Source of the DNA: Mucilaginibacter sp. SMC90
Lineage (GTDB): Bacteria; Bacteroidota; Bacteroidia; Sphingobacteriales; Sphingobacteriaceae
NCBI RefSeq assembly: GCF_022811725.1
Contig: NZ_CP094527.1
Coordinates: forward strand, 4,278,001-4,342,000
Reading direction: 5' to 3'
Length of the DNA stretch: 64,000 nucleotides
Below, in pieces: positions 17,324 through 27,002 of the stretch. How positions within the stretch are numbered: the stretch's first letter is position 1; each line of letters opens with the position of its first letter. The notes beneath the pieces were generated by a model. The model was given only the letters and a program-made list of their open reading frames with translations, searched no databases and was not told where the DNA came from. Position numbers and translations under genes: made by a program.

Positions 17324-17947
17324 ATGGCACACCAAATACCAGACGATGGCACGCTGCTTCCTTTAATGGAGGAGTTTTATACGATACAGGGCGAAGGATA
17401 CAATACAGGCAAAGCCGCATATTTTATTCGCCTTGGTGGTTGCGATGTAGGTTGCCATTGGTGCGATGTTAAAGAAAGCTGGGATGCTGAATTACACCCG
17501 CTTACTGCAGCCGATACTATTGTAAGCAATGCAGCCATTCATCCTTCAAAAGCTGTTGTAGTAACGGGTGGTGAGCCCCTTATTTATAATCTTGATTACC
17601 TTACCCACAGCCTGCACGAAAAAGGAATAAAAACCTTTATTGAAACTTCGGGCGCGTACCCGCTTTCGGGCGATTGGGACTGGATCTGCCTTTCGCCAAA
17701 AAAATTCAAAGCCCCTACCCCACAAGTTGCTGAATCCGCTCATGAACTAAAGGTGATCGTATTTAATAAATCTGATTTTGAATGGGCAGAATACCACGCC
17801 AAAATGGTATCACCGGATTGCAAGCTATACTTGCAGCCGGAATGGTCAAAGTCAAAAGAAATGACGCCGCTTATTGTTGATTATGTTAAAGAAAACCCGC
17901 AGTGGGAAATTTCATTACAAACGCATAAGTATCTGAATATTCCATAA
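17324..17947 (+). CDS. queE: 7-carboxy-7-deazaguanine synthase (radical SAM)
   Basis: A 207-residue QueE, the radical SAM enzyme that contracts CPH4 to CDG on the way to preQ0 and queuosine. The cluster motif C40-x3-C44-x2-C47 (GGCDVGCHWCD) matches QueE spacing, and EEFYTIQGEG and VVTGGEPL are typical. It is cytoplasmic. The other que genes are not nearby. A TAnnTTTG promoter lies immediately upstream, and the next gene follows at 38 nt. Confidence 0.95.
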   Translation: MAHQIPDDGTLLPLMEEFYTIQGEGYNTGKAAYFIRLGGCDVGCHWCDVKESWDAELHPLTAADTIVSNAAIHPSKAVVVTGGEPLIYNLDYLTHSLHEKGIKTFIETSGAYPLSGDWDWICLSPKKFKAPTPQVAESAHELKVIVFNKSDFEWAEYHAKMVSPDCKLYLQPEWSKSKEMTPLIVDYVKENPQWEISLQTHKYLNIP

Positions 17948-17985
17948 TCTTTGTAACTTACGATATTAATTATCCTGAGTTATAA

Positions 17986-19890
17986 ATGAAAATTGCAGTA
18001 TTACTGGTGCTTACATTGTGTTTGCCTGCTTTGCTTTGTGCCCAGCAGCCAACACGGTATTCGTCAACCAATAAAGAAGCTGTAAAATTCTTTGCTTCTG
18101 CTTATCAAAATCTCGATCAGCATCTTTATGATGAAGCCATTCAAAACTCATTGAAGGCCGTTACCGAGGATCCTAAATTTATTGAAGCGCACCTACTACT
18201 GGCCGATTTGTACAGGATGAAACGTATGTATAAACCAGCTGTAGAAGAGTATGCTAAAGTTATCTCATTAAGTCCTGAATTTAACCGCGGTGCATACCTT
18301 AAAGCTGCCGAGATGGAAATCCATAGTGCAAGTTATGCACAGGCACAACAGCACCTGGAAAAATATCTTACCTATCCTGATCTTAGTCCGGATAATATCA
18401 CCTATGCAAAAAAGATGCTTGCCGACGCTAAATTCAGTATCCAGGCGACAGCCCATCCGGTGCCATTTAAGCCCATAAATATTGGACCGGAAATTAATAC
18501 CGCCAATGATGAATACCTGCCGGTTGCCACTGCCGACGAAAGCACACTGATATTTACGCGAAAGATCAATAACAACGAAGATTTTTATAAAAGTAATATG
18601 ATAAATGGCAAATGGAATACAGCCACTTATCTAAGCAACCAAATTAACACCGAAAAATATAATGAAGGTGCTCAATCCATATCCCAGGATGGTAAATACC
18701 TTTTTTTTACTGGCTGTAACCGCCCGGACGGATTAGGGAGGTGTGATATTTATATTGCTCAAAAAAAAGGTAACGACTGGGCGAAGCCTGTTGATCTTAA
18801 CCCGCCGGTAAATACCTCAGGCTGGGAATCACAACCTTCTATCAATGCAGATGGCCGTACGCTTTACTTTGTAAGTAACCGTAAAGGCGGCTATGGCGGT
18901 TATGACATTTGGAAAAGTACATTGGGCGAAAAAGGTTGGGGTGAGCCTGAAAACCTGGGCCCCAATATTAACACTCCATATAACGAGCTGTCGCCATTTA
19001 TTCATCCGGACGACAGTACACTTTACTTTAGCAGCGATGGCTGGCCGGGTTTAGGAAGCAAAGATCTGTTTGTAAGTCGCTTAGACAAGGATGGCAAATG
19101 GCAAAAGCCCGAAAACCTGGGCTATCCTATCAATACTAATGGAGACGAAGGTGGTTTATCGTTAACAGCAGCCGGCGACTATGCTTTTTTTTCGTCGAAT
19201 AATTTAAACGGTTTTGGTGGCTATGATATTTACAAATTTGAACTCCCTGTAAAACTGCGCCCTCATTTGGTAACCTATGTTAAAGGTTTTGTAAAGGATG
19301 TAAAGACTAAACAGCCCCTCGAAGCTGCAGTTGAGATCATCGACCTGGAAAGTAATCTACCCGTTTACCAGGATTATAGTGACGATGAACAAGGTGATTT
19401 TTTAGCCACACTAACTTCAGGAAAAAATTACGCACTTAATATTTCAAAAAGCGGTTATCTGTTTTACTCAGAAAACTTTTCGCTAAAAAATTATAAAATC
19501 AAAAGCCCCTTTAATATCATAGCCCTGTTGTCACCTATTGAAATTGGGAATAAGGTGATACTTAAAAACATCTTTTTTGATACTAACAAATTTGATCTTG
19601 AAAAGGAATCGAAAGCAGAACTGCTTAAGCTTATCGAGTTTTTAGGTGTAAACCCAGCCGTACGCATCGAAATTTCGGGACATACAGATAACGTAGGCAG
19701 TCACCAGGTTAATCAGGTACTATCCGAAAACAGGGCGAAATCTGTTTATCAATACCTGGTGTCGCATGGCATTGCCCCTGCCAGGCTTATTTATAAAGGA
19801 TATGCAGAAACGCAACCTTTAGCTTCCAACACAACTGAAGAAGACAGGGCCAAGAACAGGCGTACTGAATTTATGATCATTGCCAAATAA
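17986..19890 (+). CDS. PorE-like OmpA-family protein (TPR, PD40 propeller, CRD, OmpA-C)
   Basis: A 634-residue exported protein. After a signal peptide (about 1-20) come TPR-like repeats (about 25-150), a beta-propeller of WD40/PD40 repeats (about 160-410; repeated DGRTLYFVSNRKGGYGGYDIW-type units), a carboxypeptidase regulatory-like domain (about 425-500) and an OmpA C-terminal peptidoglycan-binding domain (about 520-634; ISGHTDNVGS, SENRA). This domain order is that of PorE of the type IX secretion system, and of related OmpA proteins of unknown role. It should bind peptidoglycan in the periplasm. No other T9SS gene is in the window. A CBM6 gene follows 22 nt after its stop. Confidence 0.88.
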   Translation: MKIAVLLVLTLCLPALLCAQQPTRYSSTNKEAVKFFASAYQNLDQHLYDEAIQNSLKAVTEDPKFIEAHLLLADLYRMKRMYKPAVEEYAKVISLSPEFNRGAYLKAAEMEIHSASYAQAQQHLEKYLTYPDLSPDNITYAKKMLADAKFSIQATAHPVPFKPINIGPEINTANDEYLPVATADESTLIFTRKINNNEDFYKSNMINGKWNTATYLSNQINTEKYNEGAQSISQDGKYLFFTGCNRPDGLGRCDIYIAQKKGNDWAKPVDLNPPVNTSGWESQPSINADGRTLYFVSNRKGGYGGYDIWKSTLGEKGWGEPENLGPNINTPYNELSPFIHPDDSTLYFSSDGWPGLGSKDLFVSRLDKDGKWQKPENLGYPINTNGDEGGLSLTAAGDYAFFSSNNLNGFGGYDIYKFELPVKLRPHLVTYVKGFVKDVKTKQPLEAAVEIIDLESNLPVYQDYSDDEQGDFLATLTSGKNYALNISKSGYLFYSENFSLKNYKIKSPFNIIALLSPIEIGNKVILKNIFFDTNKFDLEKESKAELLKLIEFLGVNPAVRIEISGHTDNVGSHQVNQVLSENRAKSVYQYLVSHGIAPARLIYKGYAETQPLASNTTEEDRAKNRRTEFMIIAK

Positions 19891-19912
19891 GTACTTGATT
19901 GATTTATCTAAA

Positions 19913-20578
19913 ATGAAAAAAAGCCCGGTAGCATTAACCATTATTGTACTAATTTCCTGTGCTTTTGTTTATAACCAAACCGGCAAGCCATGGCAAGGTA
20001 AAATGCAGCAACTTCCGGGCAGGCTGGAATGCGAATACTATGACCAAGGCGGTGAAGGAGTAGCTTACCATGATACCGATAGTATAAACAACGGCAGCGG
20101 AAAGCTAAACCCAGCCAACGGGTCGTCTCTTAATGAGTTCAGAATGAAGGAAGGTGTTTACATATCTTATACTAAAACAGGTAATATCGATAACAATCCT
20201 TATAATAAAACTCTGCGGGACCTTAATAAATTTTATGTTGGTTGGACACAGCCCGGCGAATGGATCAATTACACTATAAAAGTAAATAAAACAGGAACCT
20301 ACCCTATTGGCATTTTATACACATCTAATGGTGATGGAACAATTGCCTTTGATGTTGATGGCAAAGATGCAACAGGGCCGATGAAGATCATTTCAACCCA
20401 TGATAACCGCGACACGGTGCAATGGCGGCAATGGCATCATTGGAATGCCTGTGATTCCATTGGTTCAGTAGCCTTAAAAAAGGGAGTCCATGTGCTTACC
20501 CTCCACATACTTACCAATGGCAACATGAACCTGGATTATATCAATTTTGGAAAAGGCATCAATAAAAAAAGCCTTTAG
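19913..20578 (+). CDS. Carbohydrate-binding (CBM6-like) lipoprotein
   Basis: A 221-residue exported protein with a probable lipobox VLISC (Cys17). The mature part is one CBM6-like beta-sandwich: RLECEYYDQGGEGVAYHD at the start, GEWINYTIKVNKTGTYPI in the middle and HVLTLHILTNGNMNLDYINF at the end. These modules bind beta-glucans or xylan; no catalytic domain is attached, so it may be a surface glycan-binding protein. ATG 19913 is chosen over TTG 19880, which would overlap the PorE-like gene. Its stop codon lies inside the stem of the terminator that follows. Confidence 0.82.
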   Translation: MKKSPVALTIIVLISCAFVYNQTGKPWQGKMQQLPGRLECEYYDQGGEGVAYHDTDSINNGSGKLNPANGSSLNEFRMKEGVYISYTKTGNIDNNPYNKTLRDLNKFYVGWTQPGEWINYTIKVNKTGTYPIGILYTSNGDGTIAFDVDGKDATGPMKIISTHDNRDTVQWRQWHHWNACDSIGSVALKKGVHVLTLHILTNGNMNLDYINFGKGINKKSL

Positions 20579-20600
20579 AGTTTAGTCTAAAGGCTTTCAA
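20568..20600. terminator. Bidirectional intrinsic terminator
   Basis: A perfect 12-bp stem AAAGCCTTTAGA / TCTAAAGGCTTT (20568-20579 and 20586-20597) with loop GTTTAG. It sits between the convergent CBM6 and recQ genes and includes the CBM6 stop codon. Confidence 0.92.
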
Positions 20601-20619
20601 TATAATAAATTTTGTACTA

Positions 20620-22815
20620 TTAGTTGCCTAATTCTGACATGAACTTGATACGCATTAATTGCACCTCTTCGCGGGTGTAATCATCGCTGCCCAATTCGGC
20701 TAAAGCTTCATCAATAGAATCGGCTTCGGCAGTACGGAAATAATCAAACACCTCTTCCTGCTTATCCTCGTCAATTACTTCATCTATATAATAGTTAAGG
20801 TTAAGCTTAGTTCCTGAGTTAACAATAGTTTCAACCTCTTTCAGTATCTCTTCATAAGTAAGCCCTTTTGAAGCGGCAATATCGTCAAGGTTTAAATGCC
20901 TGTCGATGTTTTGAATAATAAATACTTTAAGGGCCGATTTATTGGCGGCGCTTTTAATCACCATATCGATTGGCCTGTCAATATCATTATCCTCTACATA
21001 CTTCTGGATCAAATCAGTAAACGGCTTCCCAAATTTCAGTGCCTTACCTGCGCCAACACCAGAAATTTGCTTAAGCTCTTCTGTGTTGATCGGATAGTGC
21101 GTACACATCTCTTCTAACGACGGATCCTGGAATATCACAAACGGCGGCAACCCTTTTTGTTTGGCCAGCTTCTTGCGCAGTTCCTTAAGCATTTGCAATA
21201 ACTGGGTATCTAATGCACCTCCACTTTGTTTTGGGCCGTCATCATCGCTATCATCATCTGTAGCTTCCATGATCTTGTTTAATACAAAACGGATACTATG
21301 CGGATTTTCAATAAAGCTATTTCCGTTTTTGGTAAGCCTTAAAAGCCCATACTGATCAATATCCTTTGAAACATAATTATTAAGCAAAGCCTGTCTTAAA
21401 AGTGAATTCCAGAGGTTTTTACCAAGTTCCTTCCCGGCTCCGTAATAATCAAGCTGATCATGCTCGTAATTTTTTATCTGCGCATTTTCTTCGCCCATCA
21501 ATATGCTGATGATATGATGGTCATCAAATTTTTCCCCAATGTGCTTGATCAAACTCAATGCCCTGTGCAGGTGCTCCTCCCCGTCAAAATGATCTTTATG
21601 GGTGCAGCAATTATCACACATGTTATTACAACCGGCCTCGTTAAAGTTTTCGCCAAAATAGTGCAATAACTGTTTACGACGGCAAACCGATGATTCACAA
21701 TAGTCGATAACTTCCTTAAGTATCTGGGTACCTATTTCACGTTCTGAAACAGGTTTATCTTTCATGAATTTTTGAAGCTTATCGATATCTTTTTCTGAAT
21801 AAAAGGCCACGCAAACGCCCTCTCCTCCATCACGACCGGCACGTCCTGTTTCCTGGTAATACCCTTCCATGCTTTTAGGCACATCATGGTGTATTACGTA
21901 ACGAACATCAGGTTTGTCAATACCCATACCAAAAGCTATCGTGGCTACAATGACATCAACATCCTCCATCAGGAATTTGTCCTGCGTATCAGCCCGCACT
22001 TTAGGATCAAGACCGGCGTGGTAAGGCAAAGCCTTAACCCCGTTAAGGTTAAGCACCTGTGCCACTTCCTCAACCTTTTTACGGCTAAGGCAATACACAA
22101 TTCCCGACTTGCCCTGATTTTGCTTTACAAATTTTACAATCTCTTTTATAACATTACGCTTGGCTCGTACTTCATAAAACAGGTTGCCGCGGTTAAATGA
22201 CGATTTAAATACAGTTGCATTGTTCATTTGCAGGTTTTTTTGGATATCCTGCTGAACTTTAGGCGTGGCCGTAGCTGTTAAAGCTATGATAGGTATATTT
22301 TCGCCAATATTGCTGATTACCTGACGTATTTTGCGGTATTCGGGCCTGAAATCATGCCCCCATTCCGAAATACAGTGAGCTTCATCTACAGCAACAAATG
22401 ATACATGATTTAAGCGTAAGAAATCGATATTTTCTTGCTTTGTTAAGGACTCGGGTGCTACGTACAATAATTTGGTTTTCCCCGCCAAAACATCTTCCTT
22501 AACCCGGGCTATCTCTGATTTGGTAAGTGATGAGTTTAAAAAGTGGGCTATACTATCTGATCCTCCAAATGCCCTGAGCTGATCTACCTGGTTTTTCATC
22601 AGGGCAATCAGCGGTGAAATTACGATTGCCGTACCATCGCTCATTAATGCTGGTAACTGATAACACATCGATTTGCCACCCCCGGTAGGCATAATAACAA
22701 ATGTATCATTACCGGCCAGGATGTTGGTTATTATCGCTTCCTGCTCCCCCTTAAAATTATCAAACCCGAAAAAATTCTGGAGATTGTCAAATAGCGATTT
22801 CTTTGTTTCTATCAT
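20620..22815 (-). CDS. recQ: ATP-dependent DNA helicase RecQ
   Basis: A 731-residue RecQ, longer than the E. coli enzyme because of a C-terminal extension. It has Walker A TGGGKS (K48), DEAH box (144-147, followed by CISEWGHDFRPEY), a helicase C lobe ending YQETGRAGRDG, the four-Cys zinc site (CESSVCRRKQ..CNNMCDNC), a winged-helix region and an HRDC domain (about 525-605). It unwinds DNA 3' to 5' in recombination and fork repair. The tail after HRDC (about 620-731) looks like an added helical and acidic region. It is divergent from the manC-type gene. Confidence 0.96.
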   Translation of the reverse strand: MIETKKSLFDNLQNFFGFDNFKGEQEAIITNILAGNDTFVIMPTGGGKSMCYQLPALMSDGTAIVISPLIALMKNQVDQLRAFGGSDSIAHFLNSSLTKSEIARVKEDVLAGKTKLLYVAPESLTKQENIDFLRLNHVSFVAVDEAHCISEWGHDFRPEYRKIRQVISNIGENIPIIALTATATPKVQQDIQKNLQMNNATVFKSSFNRGNLFYEVRAKRNVIKEIVKFVKQNQGKSGIVYCLSRKKVEEVAQVLNLNGVKALPYHAGLDPKVRADTQDKFLMEDVDVIVATIAFGMGIDKPDVRYVIHHDVPKSMEGYYQETGRAGRDGGEGVCVAFYSEKDIDKLQKFMKDKPVSEREIGTQILKEVIDYCESSVCRRKQLLHYFGENFNEAGCNNMCDNCCTHKDHFDGEEHLHRALSLIKHIGEKFDDHHIISILMGEENAQIKNYEHDQLDYYGAGKELGKNLWNSLLRQALLNNYVSKDIDQYGLLRLTKNGNSFIENPHSIRFVLNKIMEATDDDSDDDGPKQSGGALDTQLLQMLKELRKKLAKQKGLPPFVIFQDPSLEEMCTHYPINTEELKQISGVGAGKALKFGKPFTDLIQKYVEDNDIDRPIDMVIKSAANKSALKVFIIQNIDRHLNLDDIAASKGLTYEEILKEVETIVNSGTKLNLNYYIDEVIDEDKQEEVFDYFRTAEADSIDEALAELGSDDYTREEVQLMRIKFMSELGN

Positions 22816-23074
22816 TATTTTAACAAATTCTTAAATTGTATTTAAAAGTTTAAAGTAACAAAATTTTCTAAATAAACGGTGGATTTACTTTTAAATTTTA
22901 TATAAAAATGATGATTAGATGAAAAACAATTTCTTCGCTTGTTTATTTAAAGAACCAGACAAAATTATGGAAGGCATGCTATTAAATTATTTAGTTACAC
23001 TTAATGGATAATTAACAAATTATTACACATTTTTACGGTTGATATAATACCGAATTAAAACTCTTTACTTTCTC

Positions 23075-24160
23075 ATGAATAAAAACTATTATGCGATAAT
23101 TATGGCTGGAGGGATTGGAAGCCGCTTTTGGCCGATAAGCCGTACATCGCACCCTAAACAGTTTATAGATATACTTGGTACCGGTAAAACCCTGATACAA
23201 AATACCTACGAACGTTTTCTGAAAGTATGCCCCAAAGAAAATATATACATTGTTACCAATGAAAATTATACCAAACTTGTAAAACAGCAGCTGCCGGATA
23301 TGGAGGATCAGCAGATCCTTACCGAACCGGTAATGCGTAACACGGCACCTTGTGTTGCTTACGGCTGTTTTAAAATTGAAAGCCTTAACCCTGATGCCGC
23401 CATTGTAGTAGCCCCTTCCGATCAGCAGATCCTGGACGAAGATGCTTTTGTTGCTGCCATTGAAAAATCATTGCAAACCGCTGCCGCTAATGATTACCTG
23501 ATTACCCTGGGTATTAAACCATCAAGGCCTGATACCGGCTATGGATATATCCAGTATACCGATAACATTATCAACGACGAGTTTCATAAAGTGAAAACTT
23601 TCACCGAAAAACCCACTCTTGAGATAGCGAAAACGTTTATTCAAAGCGGCGACTTTTTGTGGAATGCTGGCATTTTTGTTTGGTCGGCCAAAACCATTGT
23701 TAAGGCGTTTGGACAGTACCTGCCCGAGATGCACGAGATTTTTGCCGATGCCAGGCCGGTTTATAACTCAGATAATGAAAAAACATACGTTCATAAAGCA
23801 TACCAGCAATGCGTTAACATCTCGATAGATTATGGCATTATGGAAAAAGCTGATAACGTATATGTTTTACCATCAGATTTTGGATGGAGCGACCTGGGTA
23901 CCTGGGCGTCCATATATGACCTGGCAGATAAGGATTATGTAGGCAATGCTGTGATCCCGGCTGAAAAGGTGATCATGTATGATTCATCAAACTGTATGGT
24001 AAACGTGCCGGGCGAAAAACTGGTAATACTGCAGGGCCTGCATGACTATATTGTGGTAGAATCAAACAACTCCCTGCTCATTTGCCCTCGAGATCAGGAG
24101 CAAAACATCAAACAAGTTGTAACTGATGTAAAAAGCAAATTTGGAGCTAAATATATTTAG
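23075..24160 (+). CDS. manC: Mannose-1-phosphate guanylyltransferase
   Basis: A 361-residue single-domain nucleotidyltransferase. The signature MAGGIGSRFWPISRTSHPKQF binds GTP, and FTEKP..FLWNAGIFVW is the sugar-phosphate site of the GDP-mannose family. It makes GDP-mannose for glycan and capsule synthesis. The phosphomannose isomerase domain of the longer bifunctional ManC enzymes is absent. It is a lone gene, divergent from recQ and convergent with rlmB across repeat R2. Confidence 0.93.
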   Translation: MNKNYYAIIMAGGIGSRFWPISRTSHPKQFIDILGTGKTLIQNTYERFLKVCPKENIYIVTNENYTKLVKQQLPDMEDQQILTEPVMRNTAPCVAYGCFKIESLNPDAAIVVAPSDQQILDEDAFVAAIEKSLQTAAANDYLITLGIKPSRPDTGYGYIQYTDNIINDEFHKVKTFTEKPTLEIAKTFIQSGDFLWNAGIFVWSAKTIVKAFGQYLPEMHEIFADARPVYNSDNEKTYVHKAYQQCVNISIDYGIMEKADNVYVLPSDFGWSDLGTWASIYDLADKDYVGNAVIPAEKVIMYDSSNCMVNVPGEKLVILQGLHDYIVVESNNSLLICPRDQEQNIKQVVTDVKSKFGAKYI

Positions 24161-24162
24161 GG

Positions 24163-24288
24163 GTTGATGAGTGGTGGGTAGTTGATTGGGTAAGTAGTTT
24201 GATTTTTCAGGAACGATTACCTAATGAACCGCCCACTCACAAGCCTCAAACAACTACTCACTCAATCAACTTAATCAACCATTCACAG
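24163..24288. repeat. R2 palindromic intergenic repeat, copy 2
   Basis: Between convergent manC and rlmB. The left arm has GTTGATGAGTGG..GTTGATTGGGTAAGTAG and the right arm CTACTCACTCAATCAACTTAATCAACCATTCAC. The right arm enters the first bases of the rlmB stop region. Same family as 15037, 33372 and 52876. Confidence 0.72.
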
Positions 24289-25045
24289 CAGTGCGTTGCC
24301 TTATCGCTTCATACAAAATGATCCCGGTTGATACCGAAACGTTCAACGATTCAATTTCGCCAAACATTGGGATCTTAGCCAAATGATCCGAGATCCTGAT
24401 GATCTCGTTCCGTATTCCATCTTCTTCCGATCCCATTACAATAGCAGTAGGGACTGTATAGTCCGGGTTGTAAATATTGTCCTGTGTTTTTTCCGTGCAG
24501 CAAACCAGCTGAAGTCCCGACTCCTGGAGGAAACGTACGGTCTGCATAAAATTATCGTGCCTGCAAACAGGGATCTTGTATAAGGCCCCTGCCGAAGTTT
24601 TAATTGCATCCGGATTAATTTGTGCCGAGCCTTTTGCAGGGATCACAATAGCGTGTACACCGGCACATTCAGCAGTACGGGCTATAGCTCCCATATTACG
24701 CACATCAGTAATACTGTCTAAAACCAGGATTAGCGGCGTTTCGCCCCTCTCAAATACCTCGGGTATGATATTTTCTATCTTCTGGTAAACGATAGGTGAG
24801 ATCACAGCTATAACACCCTGGTGATTTTTCTGTGTGATACGATTAAGTTTTTCAACCGGAACTTGTTGTGCAACTATCTGGTATTCATTCATAAGCTCTT
24901 TAAGCTCATGTATCAGGCTGCCGCTTATGCCTCTTTGTATAAATAATGCCTCAATCTCCTTGCCCGAACGGATAGCTTCCACTACCGCCCTGATACCAAA
25001 AACCATTTGATTGCTTTCGCGCTGAGGCCTTGAATTAAATGCCAT
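24275..25045 (-). CDS. rlmB: 23S rRNA (guanosine-2'-O)-methyltransferase RlmB-like (SpoU/TrmH family)
   Basis: A 256-residue SPOUT methyltransferase. An N-terminal substrate-binding domain (about 10-90) is followed by the SpoU domain with motif 1 (LDSITDVRNMGAIARTAE), motif 2 (IVMGSEEDGIRNE) and motif 3 (LNVSVSTGIILYEAIRQR), forming the trefoil-knot SAM site. The best match is RlmB, which methylates G2251 of 23S rRNA. It is cytoplasmic. It is divergent from dnaB. Paralogous tRNA TrmH enzymes are the main alternative. Confidence 0.92.
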   Translation of the reverse strand: MAFNSRPQRESNQMVFGIRAVVEAIRSGKEIEALFIQRGISGSLIHELKELMNEYQIVAQQVPVEKLNRITQKNHQGVIAVISPIVYQKIENIIPEVFERGETPLILVLDSITDVRNMGAIARTAECAGVHAIVIPAKGSAQINPDAIKTSAGALYKIPVCRHDNFMQTVRFLQESGLQLVCCTEKTQDNIYNPDYTVPTAIVMGSEEDGIRNEIIRISDHLAKIPMFGEIESLNVSVSTGIILYEAIRQRTAVNG

Positions 25046-25064
25046 TTTATGATTTGAATTTTGG

Positions 25065-25072
25065 CAAAAGTA
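25065..25072 (-). promoter_or_regulatory. Candidate rlmB promoter (-7 box)
   Basis: Read on the minus strand, TACTTTTG fits TAnnTTTG and ends about 20 nt before the rlmB ATG. The -33 element is unclear. Confidence 0.4.
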
Positions 25073-25310
25073 GCTATATTAATTGATTAAGCCGTTATTG
25101 AACTGATAACCCTTTTGGGTTTAACATCATTTGGGCCCGGATGCTATCAACATTCCAAAACTTTATTAACATTGGTTCAATCACCTGAAAATCAAACCAT
25201 CCATATTTTGTTAAAAAGTTATTAACACTTGGATGTTTATTAAAAACCTTTAAATTATTGCCCTGTGTATGATTATTTTAAAATGCCGATACACTATGTT
25301 AGGTGTTTAC

Positions 25311-25343
25311 TTTGCCCGGCGAAACTTTTTTTGTATATTTTTG
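25311..25343 (+). promoter_or_regulatory. dnaB promoter
   Basis: TTTG (25311-25314), 21 nt, then TATTTTTG (25336-25343): a full match to the Bacteroidota promoter pattern. The -7 box ends 7 nt before ATG 25351. The rest of the 305-nt rlmB-dnaB spacer is AT-rich with no ORF. TTATTAACA near 25219 resembles a DnaA box by chance level only. Confidence 0.65.
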
Positions 25344-25350
25344 TACCCTT

Positions 25351-26916
25351 ATGAGTTTTGAGAATAACAACCAGCATAACAAGCCAAACACATTTGAACG
25401 CCGGGGCCGGATCACAAATCCAACGCCTTTTATTGGAGGCGGCAAATTGCAGCCTCAGGCTACGGATTTAGAGGAAGCCGTTTTAGGTGCGCTCATGCTG
25501 GAAAAAGACGCTCTTTCATCAGTTATTGATGTTTTAAAGCCCGAAGTTTTTTACCAAACCAATCACCAAAAGATTTTTTCTGCCATAAAAATCCTGTTTG
25601 AAAAAACACAGCCCGTAGATATTCTTACCGTTACTGCCGAGCTGCGCAGACTGGGGGAGCTTGAGATGGTTGGCGGTGCTTATTATATTACCGAACTTAC
25701 CAGCCGTGTTGCTTCGGCTGCCAATATTGAGTTTCACTCACGTATTATTATTCAGAAATTTATCCAGCGTGAACTTATTCGTATCTCTACAGAGGTTATT
25801 AATAATGCCTATGAGGATACTGCCGACGTGTTCGACTTGCTGGATATGGCCGAAAAAAACCTGTTTGAGATTGCACAGAGCAATTTACGCCGCGATGCCC
25901 GTAACATGGATGATCTTGTGCACGAGGCCTTAAGGGATATTGAAGCTTTGAAAGATAAAAAAGACGGTTTAACAGGCGTTGCATCAGGCTTTACCGGCCT
26001 TGACAGGATGACCTCGGGCTGGCAAAAATCAGATTTGGTGATTATAGCAGCGCGCCCGGCGATGGGTAAAACAGCCTTCGTGTTAAGTTGCGCCCGTAAT
26101 GCAGCCGTTGATTTTGACAAGCCGGTAGTTGTGTTCTCGCTCGAGATGTCGTCGGTGCAGTTAGTTAATCGTTTGATAGCCGGTGAAGCAGAAATAGAAC
26201 AGGAAAAAATACGTAAAGGCACACTTGAAGAGTGGGAATGGCAACAAGTACACTCCAAAATAGGCAGGCTTGAAAAGGCCACCTTTATCATTGATGATAC
26301 CCCGGCGCTAAATATATTTGAGTTCAGGGCAAAATGCCGTCGTTTAAAATCGCAATATGATATCCAGTTAATCATCATCGATTACTTGCAGTTGATGCAT
26401 GGCAAAGCCGAAGGTAAAGGCGGTGGCGGTAACCGTGAGCAGGAAATCAGTAGTATTTCACGTGCGCTTAAATCTGTAGCTAAAGAACTCAGCGTACCCG
26501 TTATTGCGCTTTCGCAGTTAAGTCGTGCGGTTGAAAGCAGGCCGGGTAACTCAAAAAGGCCAATGCTTTCAGACTTACGTGAGTCGGGCGCTATTGAGCA
26601 GGATGCCGACATGGTGCTATTCCTTTACCGTCCTGAATATTACGGTTTAACTGAAGACGAAGACGGCAACCCAACTCAGGGCGTAGGCGAAGTAATTATA
26701 GCCAAACACCGTAACGGCGAAACAGGTACTGTCCGGCTTAAATTTGTGGGTAAATACGTTAAGTTTGCCAACCTTGAAGAAGGTATGGACGGCTTCCCTC
26801 CGCCTGCAGGTAACGCTTTTGCAGGCCTTGCCCCTTCGCAGGATTTTGAAAAGCAAAGCAACTTTATCATCCGTCCTTCAAGAATGGATGATATGGATGA
26901 CGAAGCACCATTTTAA
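25351..26916 (+). CDS. dnaB: Replicative DNA helicase
   Basis: A 521-residue DnaB. The N-terminal domain (about 35-170) mediates primase interaction and hexamer formation; the RecA-like domain carries Walker A ARPAMGKTAF (K240), Walker B IIIDYLQLM and the DLRESGAIEQDAD arginine-finger region. There is no intein, although dnaB is a frequent insertion site. It unwinds DNA at the replication fork. ATG 25351 (MSFENNN) is chosen over the TTG at 25303, which lies within the promoter. The C-terminal 60 residues are a flexible acidic tail common in the phylum. Confidence 0.97.
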   Translation: MSFENNNQHNKPNTFERRGRITNPTPFIGGGKLQPQATDLEEAVLGALMLEKDALSSVIDVLKPEVFYQTNHQKIFSAIKILFEKTQPVDILTVTAELRRLGELEMVGGAYYITELTSRVASAANIEFHSRIIIQKFIQRELIRISTEVINNAYEDTADVFDLLDMAEKNLFEIAQSNLRRDARNMDDLVHEALRDIEALKDKKDGLTGVASGFTGLDRMTSGWQKSDLVIIAARPAMGKTAFVLSCARNAAVDFDKPVVVFSLEMSSVQLVNRLIAGEAEIEQEKIRKGTLEEWEWQQVHSKIGRLEKATFIIDDTPALNIFEFRAKCRRLKSQYDIQLIIIDYLQLMHGKAEGKGGGGNREQEISSISRALKSVAKELSVPVIALSQLSRAVESRPGNSKRPMLSDLRESGAIEQDADMVLFLYRPEYYGLTEDEDGNPTQGVGEVIIAKHRNGETGTVRLKFVGKYVKFANLEEGMDGFPPPAGNAFAGLAPSQDFEKQSNFIIRPSRMDDMDDEAPF

Positions 26917-27002
26917 TTCAACTTTGAATTTGAGATTTTCGATTTCGGATTTAGCCCTCTATGCTAATTCAATATCCGGAGCCGGAAACTCAAAACTCCA
27001 GG
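26917..27002. repeat. R4 'gatttcggattt' low-complexity repeat, copy 1
   Basis: Between convergent dnaB and the chromate transporter. Words such as TTTGAGATTTTCGATTTCGGATTTAG are followed by partly complementary AAACTCAAAACTCC. Similar words occur at 31034-31070 and 62395-62432. Confidence 0.5.

Noticed and set aside
25200..25260. DnaA boxes or a replication origin near dnaB
   Set aside because: Only one approximate TTATTAACA; no cluster of boxes and no oriC-type gene context.
25351..26916. Intein in dnaB
   Set aside because: Length and continuity of RecA-fold motifs are normal, with no splicing motifs.
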